A program made the translations under genes and the position numbers. Positions 1-5,899 of a stretch of DNA of 9,205 nucleotides are shown one piece after another (position 1 is the first letter of the stretch; each line of letters opens with the position of its first letter). Where the stretch lies: assembly GCA_002423365.1 (NCBI GenBank), contig DIVU01000296.1, positions 1 through 9,205 of the forward strand. The letters are read 5' to 3'. The stretch is from Desulfuromonadaceae bacterium UBA6124. GTDB lineage: Bacteria; Desulfobacterota; Desulfuromonadia; Desulfuromonadales; Trichloromonadaceae. A model generated the notes under the pieces. It saw only the letters and a list, made by a program, of their open reading frames with translations, made no database searches and had not been told where the DNA came from.

Positions 1-578
1 TGAAACCCGACCTGCTGGTGGCGACCGGGGATATCGCCGACGCCCGCCTCGACCATCTCGATGGGCTGGCCGATATTTTCCAGAGGCTGAACCCACCCTT
101 GGGGAAGTTCGCCGTCACCGGCAACCACGAGTATTACGCCGGCCTCGACCAGGCTCTGGATTTTCTCGAAGAGAGCGGCTTCACCCTGCTACGCAACCGG
201 GCGACGCGGGTCGGCCCCCTGATACTGGTTGGGGTCGACGATCCGGCGGGCGGACATAGCGTCGACGAGGCGACCCTGGTCGATCCAGCCGATCGCTGTT
301 ATTTTACCCTGCTGCTCAAACACCGCCCCCTGGTCAGCCCCGGCGAGGAAGTCTTCGACCTGCAGCTCTCGGGGCACGCCCATCGCGGCCAGATCGTCCC
401 CTTCAATTTCGTGACTGCCCTCGAATACCCGCTGCAGAACGGCCTTTACCGCCTGGCCACCGGCGCGCTCCTCTATGCCAGCCGCGGCACCGGCACCTGG
501 GGACCGCCGATCCGGGTTTTTTCCCCGCCGGAAATCACCCTGATCGAACTGATTCCCCGTCGCGCTCCGCAACCCTGA
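1..578 (+). CDS. Metallophosphoesterase, YkuE/YaeI-like (5' truncated by window edge)
   Basis: This is the C-terminal part of a calcineurin-like metallophosphoesterase; the gene begins upstream of the window. The reading frame is open from base 3 and starts K-P-D-L-L-V-A-T-G-D, so the GTG at 18 is internal and not the start. Three metal-site motifs of the family are visible: TGD (codons around 27-35), GNHEYY (near 120-137), and SGHAHRGQI (near 370-396), the equivalent of the usual SGHTHGGQI. The C-terminus SRGTGTWGPP followed by VFSPPEITLIEL is typical of the membrane-anchored YkuE/YaeI group, whose N-terminal membrane segment would lie outside the window. These enzymes are dinuclear-metal phosphodiesterases or phosphoesterases; some act on lipid-linked substrates such as UDP-diacylglucosamine, but the substrate here cannot be told. 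The gene ends 22 bp before the NUDIX gene on the same strand, so the two may be cotranscribed. Confidence 0.9.
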   Translation, partial: KPDLLVATGDIADARLDHLDGLADIFQRLNPPLGKFAVTGNHEYYAGLDQALDFLEESGFTLLRNRATRVGPLILVGVDDPAGGHSVDEATLVDPADRCYFTLLLKHRPLVSPGEEVFDLQLSGHAHRGQIVPFNFVTALEYPLQNGLYRLATGALLYASRGTGTWGPPIRVFSPPEITLIELIPRRAPQP

Positions 579-600
579 CCCAGGCCAGAGAAAACATTCG

Positions 601-1239
601 ATGCCCCAGCCACGCTCACTCCCCTGGCTCGACCAGCTGACGCGCTTCCGCCAGGCCCTCAACCCCCATCCGCCGCAGCCGAAGGTGGAGCCGGCGCGGG
701 GACATGCGGCGGTGGCCCTTATTCTCCGGGCCGGCACCCAGGACGCGGAAATCCTCTACATCGAACGGGCCGCCCACCCCCGCGACCCCTGGTCCGGCAA
801 TATCGCCTTTCCCGGAGGGAGGATCGATCCGACAGATGGTGGCATCCGTCAGGCGGCAGAACGGGAAACGCGCGAGGAGCTCGGCCTGGATCTGAGTGGC
901 GCCCACTATCTGGGGGCGCTCGACGACATCGTCGGCGTCCACTTGCCGGTCCGGGTCTCCTGCTGCGTCTACGGACTGCCCGAGGGGGAACCCACGTGGC
1001 TGCGCCGCAATCATGAAGTCAGCGACTACTTCTACATGCCGCTCGGCGAGTTTCGCGCCCCCGGACGACACATCATCGCCCGCATCGACTGGAACCAAGC
1101 CCTGCGCGAAACCCCGGCGCTGGTCCTGCTCCCCCCCGACCGCCCCCTACTCTGGGGGATCACCTATCGCCTCACCACCCAGTTCCTCGACCGTATCGGC
1201 CGCCCCCTTCCCCCACTGACCGACCTTTCCGCCGAATAA
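601..1239 (+). CDS. NUDIX hydrolase, CoA pyrophosphatase (NudL)-like
   Basis: The 212-residue product has a NUDIX fold for metal-dependent cleavage of nucleoside diphosphate derivatives. Residues 55-77 read as an ER..HPRDPWSGNIAFPGG segment followed by RIDP. This is the UPF0035/CoA-pyrophosphatase signature that precedes and overlaps the NUDIX box. The box itself runs from G73 to L96 with the core RETREELGL (88-96); like other members of this subgroup it carries one extra residue compared with the canonical GX5EX7REUXEEXGU. The C-terminal WGITYRLTTQFLD segment (185-197) is also family-like. The likely reaction is hydrolysis of CoA or acyl-CoA to phosphopantetheine and 3',5'-ADP, but exact substrates vary in this group, so this is a family-level inference. 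The ATG at 601 has only a weak purine-rich ribosome site (AGAGAAAA), so translation may depend partly on the upstream gene. The length is normal and nothing looks broken. It converges on the histidine kinase gene. Confidence 0.88.
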   Translation: MPQPRSLPWLDQLTRFRQALNPHPPQPKVEPARGHAAVALILRAGTQDAEILYIERAAHPRDPWSGNIAFPGGRIDPTDGGIRQAAERETREELGLDLSGAHYLGALDDIVGVHLPVRVSCCVYGLPEGEPTWLRRNHEVSDYFYMPLGEFRAPGRHIIARIDWNQALRETPALVLLPPDRPLLWGITYRLTTQFLDRIGRPLPPLTDLSAE

Positions 1240-1275
1240 AAAAGAAAGGCCGACCCGGCATCACCGGATCGGCCT
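1238..1275 (-). terminator. Intrinsic terminator of the histidine kinase gene
   Basis: Two 12-base arms, AGGCCGACCCGG (1247-1258) and CCGGATCGGCCT (1264-1275), flank a 5-base loop. The one plus-strand mismatch (C1254 against A1268) becomes a G-U wobble in the minus-strand RNA, so the stem is fully paired only in that direction. The A-rich tract at 1238-1247 then gives a U-rich tail. No T-run follows on the plus strand, so this is a one-way terminator for the kinase transcript. It overlaps the stop codon of the NUDIX gene. Confidence 0.85.
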
Positions 1276-1300
1276 CGATCATCAGGAAACTAATGGCTGA

Positions 1301-2269
1301 TCATTCCTCATCTGCCTCGGCGGCCGTAGCGGCCTTGCCGGAACGTGCCGCCTTGGCGCGCGGCAGGGTGAAATGAAAAACCGTCCCCTTCCCCTCATCG
1401 CTGCGCACCTTGAGCTTACCACCGCCGCGTCGAACCAGTTCGTGGGCCAGCAATAATCCCAGGCCACTCCCCGCCTCGCCGGAGGTTCCCGACTTGGAGA
1501 GCCGCGTCCCCATGTGGAAGAGGCTCTTAACCTCGCGGCGGGACATGCCGACGCCACGGTCGACAACGCTCACCCTGACCTTGCCACCACGCCCTTTGGC
1601 GCCGACCTCAATGGAACTTCCGGGATGGGAAAACTTGATCGCGTTGCTGAGCAGATTGCGCAGCACCGAATGTACCGCCGTCTCGTCGACCGTCACCATC
1701 ATCCCTTCGGGAATATTGTTGCCGATGACGATCTGCTTGCGGGTCGCGGACAGACCGACCTGCTCGATGACCGTCTCGACCAGGGACCTCAGCTCCTGAC
1801 GGCGAAAGGGGATATTGCCGCTTTCCAGCTGCACCTCGGCCCAGCAGAGGAGATTTTCCAGCAGATCGTGAGCCTTGTCCGCCGCCTCGAAAATCCCGGC
1901 GCTGAGGGCGCGCCGATCTTCCTCGGAGAGCTCCGCGAAATTCTTGCGCAGCAGCTCGGCATTGCCGATCAGGTTAGTGAAGGGGCTGCGCAGATCGTGG
2001 GCGATCACGCCGAAGAGTCGGGCCTTTTCCGTATCCGCCCGTTGCAGACGCAGAGCCAGCGAGGCCGAAATGAACATGACCACAACGGCGAAGAGCAGAA
2101 CGAGCGCGGTCTCGAACCAGCTTTCGAGATAGTTCACCGGTGTCGCCTGAGCGCCAAAGAGCTTGTGGGGCAGATCGAAACCTTCATCCAGCCACAGAAA
2201 GAGAATGATCAGTGTGAAGCCGATCGCCTCGACCAGCAGTATTTTTTTTGGACAACTGAGTTTTGCCAT
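1301..2269 (-). CDS. Membrane sensor histidine kinase (two TM, HisKA-HATPase_c)
   Basis: This 322-residue protein is a transmitter-type histidine kinase. Two hydrophobic segments (about residues 10-27 and 54-73) enclose a loop of only about 25 residues, so there is no room for a periplasmic sensing domain and no HAMP or PAS is seen. The H-box FGVIAHDLRSPFTNLIG puts the phosphorylated histidine at H91. The ATPase domain has an N-box LRNLLSNAIKFS (203-214), a G1 box DRGVGM (237-242), an F-box region LFHMGTR (250-256) and a G2 box GSGLGL (267-272). The catalytic set is complete. The tail after residue 305 is Ala/Lys/Glu-rich and probably disordered. The ATG at 2267-2269 has GGGGAGG about 4-10 bases upstream on the minus strand, which supports this start. 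The gene is transcribed away from the chemosensory operon, shares its 410-bp upstream region, and has no adjacent co-directional response regulator. It could act on the divergent single-domain receiver, but that is inference. It may sense membrane or intramembrane signals. Confidence 0.93.
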   Translation of the reverse strand: MAKLSCPKKILLVEAIGFTLIILFLWLDEGFDLPHKLFGAQATPVNYLESWFETALVLLFAVVVMFISASLALRLQRADTEKARLFGVIAHDLRSPFTNLIGNAELLRKNFAELSEEDRRALSAGIFEAADKAHDLLENLLCWAEVQLESGNIPFRRQELRSLVETVIEQVGLSATRKQIVIGNNIPEGMMVTVDETAVHSVLRNLLSNAIKFSHPGSSIEVGAKGRGGKVRVSVVDRGVGMSRREVKSLFHMGTRLSKSGTSGEAGSGLGLLLAHELVRRGGGKLKVRSDEGKGTVFHFTLPRAKAARSGKAATAAEADEE

Positions 2270-2301
2270 GCATGCCTCCCCGGCGGATACCTCCCATGTC
2301 T

Positions 2302-2325
2302 CATCGAAAGGGCTTCGGCCCGATG
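2302..2325. repeat. TTCG-loop hairpin in the predicted kinase leader
   Basis: GGGC (2310-2313) and GCCC (2318-2321) close a TTCG tetraloop on the plus strand. The outer arms CATC (2302-2305) and GATG (2322-2325) extend the stem around a four-base bulge. It lies just downstream of the predicted kinase transcription start, so in the minus-strand leader it would appear with a CGAA loop. No U-run suited to termination follows in either direction. Its function is unknown. Confidence 0.35.
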
Positions 2326-2328
2326 CCG

Positions 2329-2357
2329 ATTAAACAAAACTGCCAGACAAAAAGCAA
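2329..2357 (-). promoter_or_regulatory. Candidate sigma-70 promoter of the histidine kinase gene
   Basis: On the minus strand, a -35-like TTGCTT (2352-2357) is separated by exactly 17 bases from a -10-like TTTAAT (2329-2334, five of six consensus bases). The predicted start lies near 2322, giving a leader of about 50 nt before the kinase ATG. The -10 match and spacing are good and the -35 is weak. Confidence 0.45.
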
Positions 2358-2434
2358 TCTTAAAGTCCTCCCACCGATGGCGCGGCCTTGCTCCTTGATG
2401 GGCGCATCCGGTCTGATGACGCACCACTGTCGGC

Positions 2435-2456
2435 TTTTTGGCGCGCGAGCCAAAAA
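2435..2456. repeat. Perfect palindrome, possible activator (enhancer) site
   Basis: The arms TTTTTGGC (2435-2442) and GCCAAAAA (2449-2456) are perfect 8-bp inverted repeats around the 6-base spacer GCGCGA. The polarity is T-rich arm first and A-rich arm last, the reverse of an intrinsic terminator. The centre lies about 150 bp upstream of the predicted sigma-54 start, a usual distance for a bacterial enhancer-binding protein site. The protein that might bind it is not known. Confidence 0.45.
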
Positions 2457-2527
2457 ATGTCGCCGAAGCGCATGCAGCAGCGGCGGTTCGGACTCGCCCC
2501 ATCCCGGGAGTTTACGCCATCTATTGG

Positions 2528-2545
2528 ACAGCCCACCGGGGCTGT
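2528..2545. repeat. GC-rich inverted repeat upstream of the sigma-54 promoter
   Basis: The arms ACAGCCC (2528-2534) and GGGCTGT (2539-2545) flank a 4-base spacer. The centre is about 62 bp upstream of the predicted start and 28 bp upstream of the -24 element. It could be a regulator site; no T-run follows, so it is not a terminator for either strand. A stem this short and GC-rich could also arise by chance. Confidence 0.3.
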
Positions 2546-2572
2546 TGGCACATGCACGGGCTCAGACATAAC

Positions 2573-2588
2573 TGGCAGGATACTTGCA
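2573..2588 (+). promoter_or_regulatory. Sigma-54 (-24/-12) promoter of the chemosensory operon
   Basis: TGGCAGGATACTTGCA matches the RpoN consensus TGGCACG-N4-TTGCW at every position except one (G for C at the sixth base). The invariant GG (2574-2575) and GC (2586-2587) are exactly 10 bases apart, as required. The predicted start is near 2599, which leaves a leader of about 80 nt before the receiver gene at 2680. Such promoters require an ATP-dependent enhancer-binding protein; none is encoded in the window. Confidence 0.8.
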
Positions 2589-2609
2589 AAAAGAAGAGGA
2601 GCTTTTTGT

Positions 2610-2635
2610 TTTTAAACAACCGTTTTAAACAACCG
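2610..2635 (+). repeat. Perfect 13-bp tandem repeat in the operon leader
   Basis: TTTTAAACAACCG occurs twice with no gap (2610-2622 and 2623-2635). It lies just downstream of the predicted sigma-54 start, inside the leader RNA, and is much more AT-rich than its surroundings. Each copy contains a near-palindromic GTTTTAAAC-type core. It could be a paired protein site, an RNA-binding site, or a slippage duplication. Confidence 0.7.
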
Positions 2636-2665
2636 AGATCCTCGACCGGACATCTTGACTTATTT

Positions 2666-2670
2666 GGGAG
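2666..2670 (+). promoter_or_regulatory. Ribosome binding site of the receiver gene
   Basis: GGGAG lies nine bases upstream of the ATG at 2680 and supports that start. Confidence 0.6.
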
Positions 2671-2679
2671 TTTGTAATC

Positions 2680-3051
2680 ATGGCCAAAATCCTCGTTGCC
2701 GACGACAGCGCTACGGAAGTAACTTTTCTGCGGGAAATCCTCAAGGACACCAATCATGAGATCTTGATCGCGAACAACGGCCTCGAAGCGGAAAAGATCG
2801 CGCGCACAACCCCGGTCGACCTGATCATCCTCGATGTCGTCATGCCGGAGAAAAACGGGTTTCAGGTCTGCCGCGCGCTGAAAAAGGATCCAAAATTTTC
2901 CCATATCCCGATCATCATCACTACGTCCAAATCCGGCGAAAGCGACAAGTTCTGGGGAATGAAGCAGGGGGCCGACGAATACATCACCAAGCCCTTCGAA
3001 CCGGTCGACATTCTCCTGGCGGTCAAGAAACATCTAGGGGGGACCAAGTGA
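2680..3051 (+). CDS. Single-domain response regulator, CheY/PilH-like
   Basis: The 123-residue product is one receiver domain with no output domain, the size of CheY. All active-site residues are present: acidic pair D8-D9, phospho-acceptor D52 in the LDVVMPEKNG segment, T81/T82 after the fourth strand, and K104 in TKPFEP. The FWGMKQGADEYITKPF stretch (91-106) resembles the PilH branch of type IV pilus chemosensory systems more than flagellar CheY; that branch assignment is by eye. It is likely a phosphate acceptor for the CheA hybrid at the end of the operon, acting on a motor or as a phosphate sink. It is the first gene after the sigma-54 promoter. Its TGA overlaps the GTG of the next gene, which indicates translational coupling. 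Confidence 0.93.
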   Translation: MAKILVADDSATEVTFLREILKDTNHEILIANNGLEAEKIARTTPVDLIILDVVMPEKNGFQVCRALKKDPKFSHIPIIITTSKSGESDKFWGMKQGADEYITKPFEPVDILLAVKKHLGGTK

Positions 3052-3602
3052 ATGCATTCGTAGCGGTGCTCAGCAAATACCTCGGAAGCAACGAAACGGG
3101 ACAACTGGTCGTGCAATTCGCCGAGGTTGAAAACCTCTGCAAGATCAGTATCGAACAGGGGCAGGCGGTCTATCTTTCCATCGGCAACATGATGCCGGAG
3201 GAAACCCTGGAATTTATCGCCGGCAAGACCCCGAGCAAGGCCAAATTCATTCCCGGCGTCACCGCCCGGAAGAAGCTGGCGGCTCCGATCAACGACAAGC
3301 TTCTGGCCCTGGCCGGCGGTCCCGTCACCCAGGAGGCCATCGGGGCCGCCCCCCCCCTTCCGGCCGTCGTCGTATCGGGCTCGGGCAATGCGCCGCCGGA
3401 AAAGATCACCCGGGTGATCGAGGATTTCATCGACATTGTCGGCCCGCTGGGAACCGTGCTGGCCCGCAAGATCCTGGAAAAAATTGGCGCCGGCTCCGAC
3501 AAGGAGATGCCGGTCCAGCTCTACGCGGCCTTCCTGAGCATGCTGCATACGGAGATTCCCGCGGACCAGCAAGAGGAATTTCTCCGCCGCCACCAGAACT
3601 GA
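3048..3602 (+). CDS. Unrecognised signalling protein, DUF4388-like N-terminus plus C-terminal helical domain
   Basis: The product has 184 residues and no signal peptide or membrane segment. The start is GTG at 3048, overlapping the stop of the receiver gene by four bases, with AGGGGGG five bases upstream. An ATG at 3052 is out of frame and runs straight into a stop. Residues 1-75 alternate strands and turns in a pattern like the DUF4388/PATAN N-terminus (TGQLVVQF, then KISIEQGQAVYLSIGNMMPEE). Residues 92-118 form an Ala/Pro/Gly-rich linker. Residues 119-184 form a helical unit around IDIVGPLGTVLARKILEKIG, resembling the GP-(I/L)-x-x-(V/L)-L helical module seen at the C-termini of some bacterial Ser/Thr kinases and DUF4388 proteins. 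There are no catalytic motifs. A role as an adaptor between receiver and receptor or motor is plausible from position only. The family assignment is tentative. Confidence 0.8.
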   Translation: MNAFVAVLSKYLGSNETGQLVVQFAEVENLCKISIEQGQAVYLSIGNMMPEETLEFIAGKTPSKAKFIPGVTARKKLAAPINDKLLALAGGPVTQEAIGAAPPLPAVVVSGSGNAPPEKITRVIEDFIDIVGPLGTVLARKILEKIGAGSDKEMPVQLYAAFLSMLHTEIPADQQEEFLRRHQN

Positions 3603-3605
3603 TGC

Positions 3606-3620
3606 CGGGATCGCATCCCG
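3606..3620. repeat. Intergenic hairpin within the operon
   Basis: CGGGAT (3606-3611) and ATCCCG (3615-3620) form a perfect 6-bp stem with a CGC loop. It sits four bases after the stop of the preceding gene and is not followed by a T-run, so it is not a terminator. It may protect or punctuate the polycistronic RNA. Confidence 0.4.
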
Positions 3621-3656
3621 TTCACCACTCCCGAAACACTTCAAGGAGGGCAGCCC

Positions 3657-4535
3657 ATGCTCCGTAATATGACGATCCGCAAAAGGATCCTGACCATTCT
3701 CACCATTGTCTACCTCATTTCCATGGTTCTGGCCGTTGGCGGCGGCTATTACGTGCTGCGCCAGGACACCATTCGCGAGGCGGAAGAGAAGACCCAGCTC
3801 TTTTCCGCTGCCATGAGCGCCTCCCAGCAGTACCTGGCTTCCCAGATCCGGCCGAAAATCCTCGAACGGCTGCCGGACATCTATTTTCCCGAAGGAACTG
3901 TCGGCATTGTCATGCTCACCGAAGTGTCCAAGATGATCCAGGAAAACTACCCGGAATACATCTTCCGCATCGCTTCCCCCAACTCCCTCAACCCCGCCAA
4001 CAATTCCGACCCCTTCGAAAGCAAGACTATCGACGCCTTCGACATGGGGGACAGCGATCAGTGGCGCGGTTTCGTGGAACGGGACGGCAAGGAATTCTAT
4101 GCCATCGCCACGCCGATGATCGCCGCCGAGGGCTGCATCTGGTGTCACGACACTCCCGAACGCGCCCATCCGGACATGGTCTCCCGCTACGGCAAAACCT
4201 CGGGCTATGGCTATGTCGCCGGCGACGTGGTCGGCGGCCGCTTCATCTATGTTCCCGTCGAGGTCGCTCTCCAGCAGGCGCGCCTGAAGCTCGCCTACTT
4301 CAGCGGCGGTTTCAGCATCTTCTTCCTGCTGGCGCTTGTGGCCGTGGACCGGATCATCGTCAGAAGCGTCGTCAAACCGATTGAAAACATCGTCTCCGTC
4401 GCCGACGACATCAGCCGCGGCAAGATGGACCGGGAATTCGAGGTTCAGGGCAACGACGAAATCAAAACCCTGGTCGAAGCCTTCAAGCGCATGAAGGTCT
4501 CGCTGGCCAAGGCCATGGATATCCTGAGCCGTTAA
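3657..4535 (+). CDS. Periplasmic c-type haem sensor, DUF3365 (Tll0287-like)-HAMP, no signalling module
   Basis: The 292-residue membrane protein has a transmembrane segment at about 11-34, a periplasmic domain at about 35-213, a second transmembrane segment at about 214-234, and a HAMP domain (about 233-287, with VVKPIENIV and the DEI motif at 267-269). The periplasmic part ends in the DUF3365 signature: a CIWCH haem c attachment site (C160, C163, H164) followed by DTPERAHPD, a YGKTSGYGY stretch and GDVVGGRFIYVPV. Covalent haem requires export and the cytochrome c maturation system. In known relatives this domain is joined to a methyl-accepting or kinase module and reports redox state or a gaseous ligand. 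Here the protein stops about five residues after HAMP, at a clean TAA with no downstream remnant in any obvious frame, so it has no kinase, cyclase or MCP hairpin of its own. The start has AAGGAGGG six bases upstream. By position it replaces the MCP of related operons and probably signals to the HPt-CheW/CheA pair. Confidence 0.92.
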   Translation: MLRNMTIRKRILTILTIVYLISMVLAVGGGYYVLRQDTIREAEEKTQLFSAAMSASQQYLASQIRPKILERLPDIYFPEGTVGIVMLTEVSKMIQENYPEYIFRIASPNSLNPANNSDPFESKTIDAFDMGDSDQWRGFVERDGKEFYAIATPMIAAEGCIWCHDTPERAHPDMVSRYGKTSGYGYVAGDVVGGRFIYVPVEVALQQARLKLAYFSGGFSIFFLLALVAVDRIIVRSVVKPIENIVSVADDISRGKMDREFEVQGNDEIKTLVEAFKRMKVSLAKAMDILSR

Positions 4536-4588
4536 ACTCAGGCCTGCTTCCCGGGATAACGGATTTTCTGTAAAGGACGGATAGTCTC

Positions 4589-5896
4589 ATGACACCCAAG
4601 GCCATCAAAATTCTGGTGGTGGACGACTCGCAAACCGTCCGCCGCCTTTCGGAGCTCATCCTCACCCAGGCGGGCTACACCGTCCATACCGCCGAGGATG
4701 GGGAACGGGGCCTGGAACTGGCGCGCCAGATTCATCCGGCGGCGATTCTGGTCGACTACGTCATGCCGAAGATGAACGGCCATGCCTTCTGCAAGGCCCT
4801 GCGTTCCGACGGCGCCATGAATGACATTCCGCTGATCCTCATCTCCTCTCAAGGGGAGACGGTCGGACAGTCCTTCGAGAAGGAATTCGGTGTTCTGCAT
4901 TACTTCACCAAACCCTTCGAACCGGAAGATCTCATCAAGAAGCTTGCCGAGGTTCTTGCCGCTCAGCCATCACCAGCCCCGAGGGGGGAGGAAAGCCCGA
5001 CCGCCGCCGGCGCCTCCCCCACGGAAGAGGTGCTTGACGCCTTCCAGGAGCGCTTCGACAAACTCATCCGGCAATATTTCCATCGGGACTTTCCGCTGCT
5101 GATCAAAAATATCTTTTCCGACACCCTTTACGAAACGGGGCTGGTCGCGAAAAAAACCCTGGTCTTTTCCGGCAACCTGGAGCGGATTCCCCTGCCCGAT
5201 GTCATCAACTTCGCCTACAACTCCCGCCTCACCGGGCGGCTGACGGTCTTTTCCCGGGCGGTCTTTGGCGAAATCTTCATTGAGGACGGCAACTTTGTCT
5301 TCGCCGCCGCCAGCCGCAAAGGGGTCTCCCATCAGTTCCTCACCGACCTGCTCCGGGCCGACGGCCGTCTTCCGGAGGATCCGGCCGAACTGAACGCGCT
5401 GATGCGGGAAGCCCGCGAAGCCAACGTGCCCATTGGCCAACTCCTGGTGCAGAAGAACATCCTCACCGAAGACGAGTTGATGGGCTACCTGCGCCGTCAT
5501 GCCCAGGACGCCTTCAGCGGCATTCTCGATGTCCGGGACGGCACCTTCTTCCTCGAAAACGAGCCGCTGCCCCTCAATTTGCAGGACATCAGCTTCCGCA
5601 TCCCGCTCATCAGCGTGCTGATGGAAGGCCTGCGCCGGCAGGATGAAAAACAGCAGGCCGCCGTCGAATTCCGCGACGAAAGCGTGGTCTTCATGCGCCT
5701 CATCACCAACGAGGACGCTCTCGAATCGTACGATTTCAGCGAAAGCGAATTGCAGGTCTTTTCCGTCATCGATGGCCAAAAGACCTTGGAAGAGCTTATC
5801 GCCTTCACCCAGGTCGACCCCCTGGAAGTCAAGCGTATCTGCTACTCCCTCAAACAGGTCGGCTTGCTGCGCGTCAAAGAACACCGGGGACGTTAA
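4589..5896 (+). CDS. Response regulator REC-DUF4388 (PatA/PixG-like composition)
   Basis: The 435-residue cytoplasmic protein opens with a receiver domain (7-123) that has D12-D13, phospho-acceptor D56 in the VDYVMPKMNG segment, S86/S87 and K108 in TKPFEP. A Pro/Ala/Glu linker (127-147) and a helical stretch lead to a DUF4388 region beginning LVFSGNLERIPLPDVINF near 191-208 and continuing TGRLTVF, GEIFIEDGNFVFAA. The segment PIGQLLVQKNILTEDELMGYLRRH and the C-terminal winged-helix-like part (FSVIDGQKTLEELIAF to YSLKQVGLLRV) are the usual continuation. DUF4388 overlaps the PATAN domain of cyanobacterial PatA/PixG regulators, which carry the receiver at the opposite (C-terminal) end and act on type IV pilus motors. 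This protein is the best candidate for the output of the pathway. The ribosome site is GGACGG eight bases before the ATG. It follows the haem sensor by 53 bp and leads the HPt-CheW gene by 3 bp. Confidence 0.92.
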   Translation: MTPKAIKILVVDDSQTVRRLSELILTQAGYTVHTAEDGERGLELARQIHPAAILVDYVMPKMNGHAFCKALRSDGAMNDIPLILISSQGETVGQSFEKEFGVLHYFTKPFEPEDLIKKLAEVLAAQPSPAPRGEESPTAAGASPTEEVLDAFQERFDKLIRQYFHRDFPLLIKNIFSDTLYETGLVAKKTLVFSGNLERIPLPDVINFAYNSRLTGRLTVFSRAVFGEIFIEDGNFVFAAASRKGVSHQFLTDLLRADGRLPEDPAELNALMREAREANVPIGQLLVQKNILTEDELMGYLRRHAQDAFSGILDVRDGTFFLENEPLPLNLQDISFRIPLISVLMEGLRRQDEKQQAAVEFRDESVVFMRLITNEDALESYDFSESELQVFSVIDGQKTLEELIAFTQVDPLEVKRICYSLKQVGLLRVKEHRGR

Positions 5897-5899
5897 GCC

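Larger units (their letters stand above)
2270..2679. other. Divergent intergenic control region
   Basis: This 410-bp gap separates the leftward kinase gene from the rightward chemosensory operon. No convincing gene is seen in it: the short open frames on both strands lack ribosome sites and recognisable motifs. It contains the control elements listed separately: a leftward sigma-70-like promoter, a TTCG hairpin in the kinase leader, a palindrome with T/A arms, a GC-rich palindrome, a rightward sigma-54 promoter, a 13-bp tandem repeat and the ribosome site of the receiver gene. Signature cores of c-di-GMP-I riboswitches (GGCAAAC, CGCAAAGC) were looked for and not found. Confidence 0.7.

Noticed and set aside
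1514..2398. Plus-strand open frame opposite the histidine kinase
   Set aside because: The minus strand carries every kinase box, a strong ribosome site and a terminator; the plus frame has none.
2547..2560. Second sigma-54 element beginning at TTGGCACATGCAC
   Set aside because: A GG is present, but the required GC ten bases downstream is missing.
2655..2678. TTGACT and TGTAAT as a sigma-70 promoter just before the receiver gene
   Set aside because: The spacing is only 12 bases, far below the usable 16-18, and the elements overlap the ribosome site.
2270..2679. c-di-GMP riboswitch or other known riboswitch in the intergenic region
   Set aside because: The conserved cores of GEMM-type riboswitches were not found on either strand. 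The hairpins present do not match a class I know.
3606..3620. Internal terminator after the orphan gene
   Set aside because: The stem is only 6 bp and no T-run follows; the next gene has a strong ribosome site and belongs to the same pathway.
2862..4169. Minus-strand open frame opposite the receiver, orphan and haem sensor genes
   Set aside because: It crosses three well-supported plus-strand genes and shows no motif.
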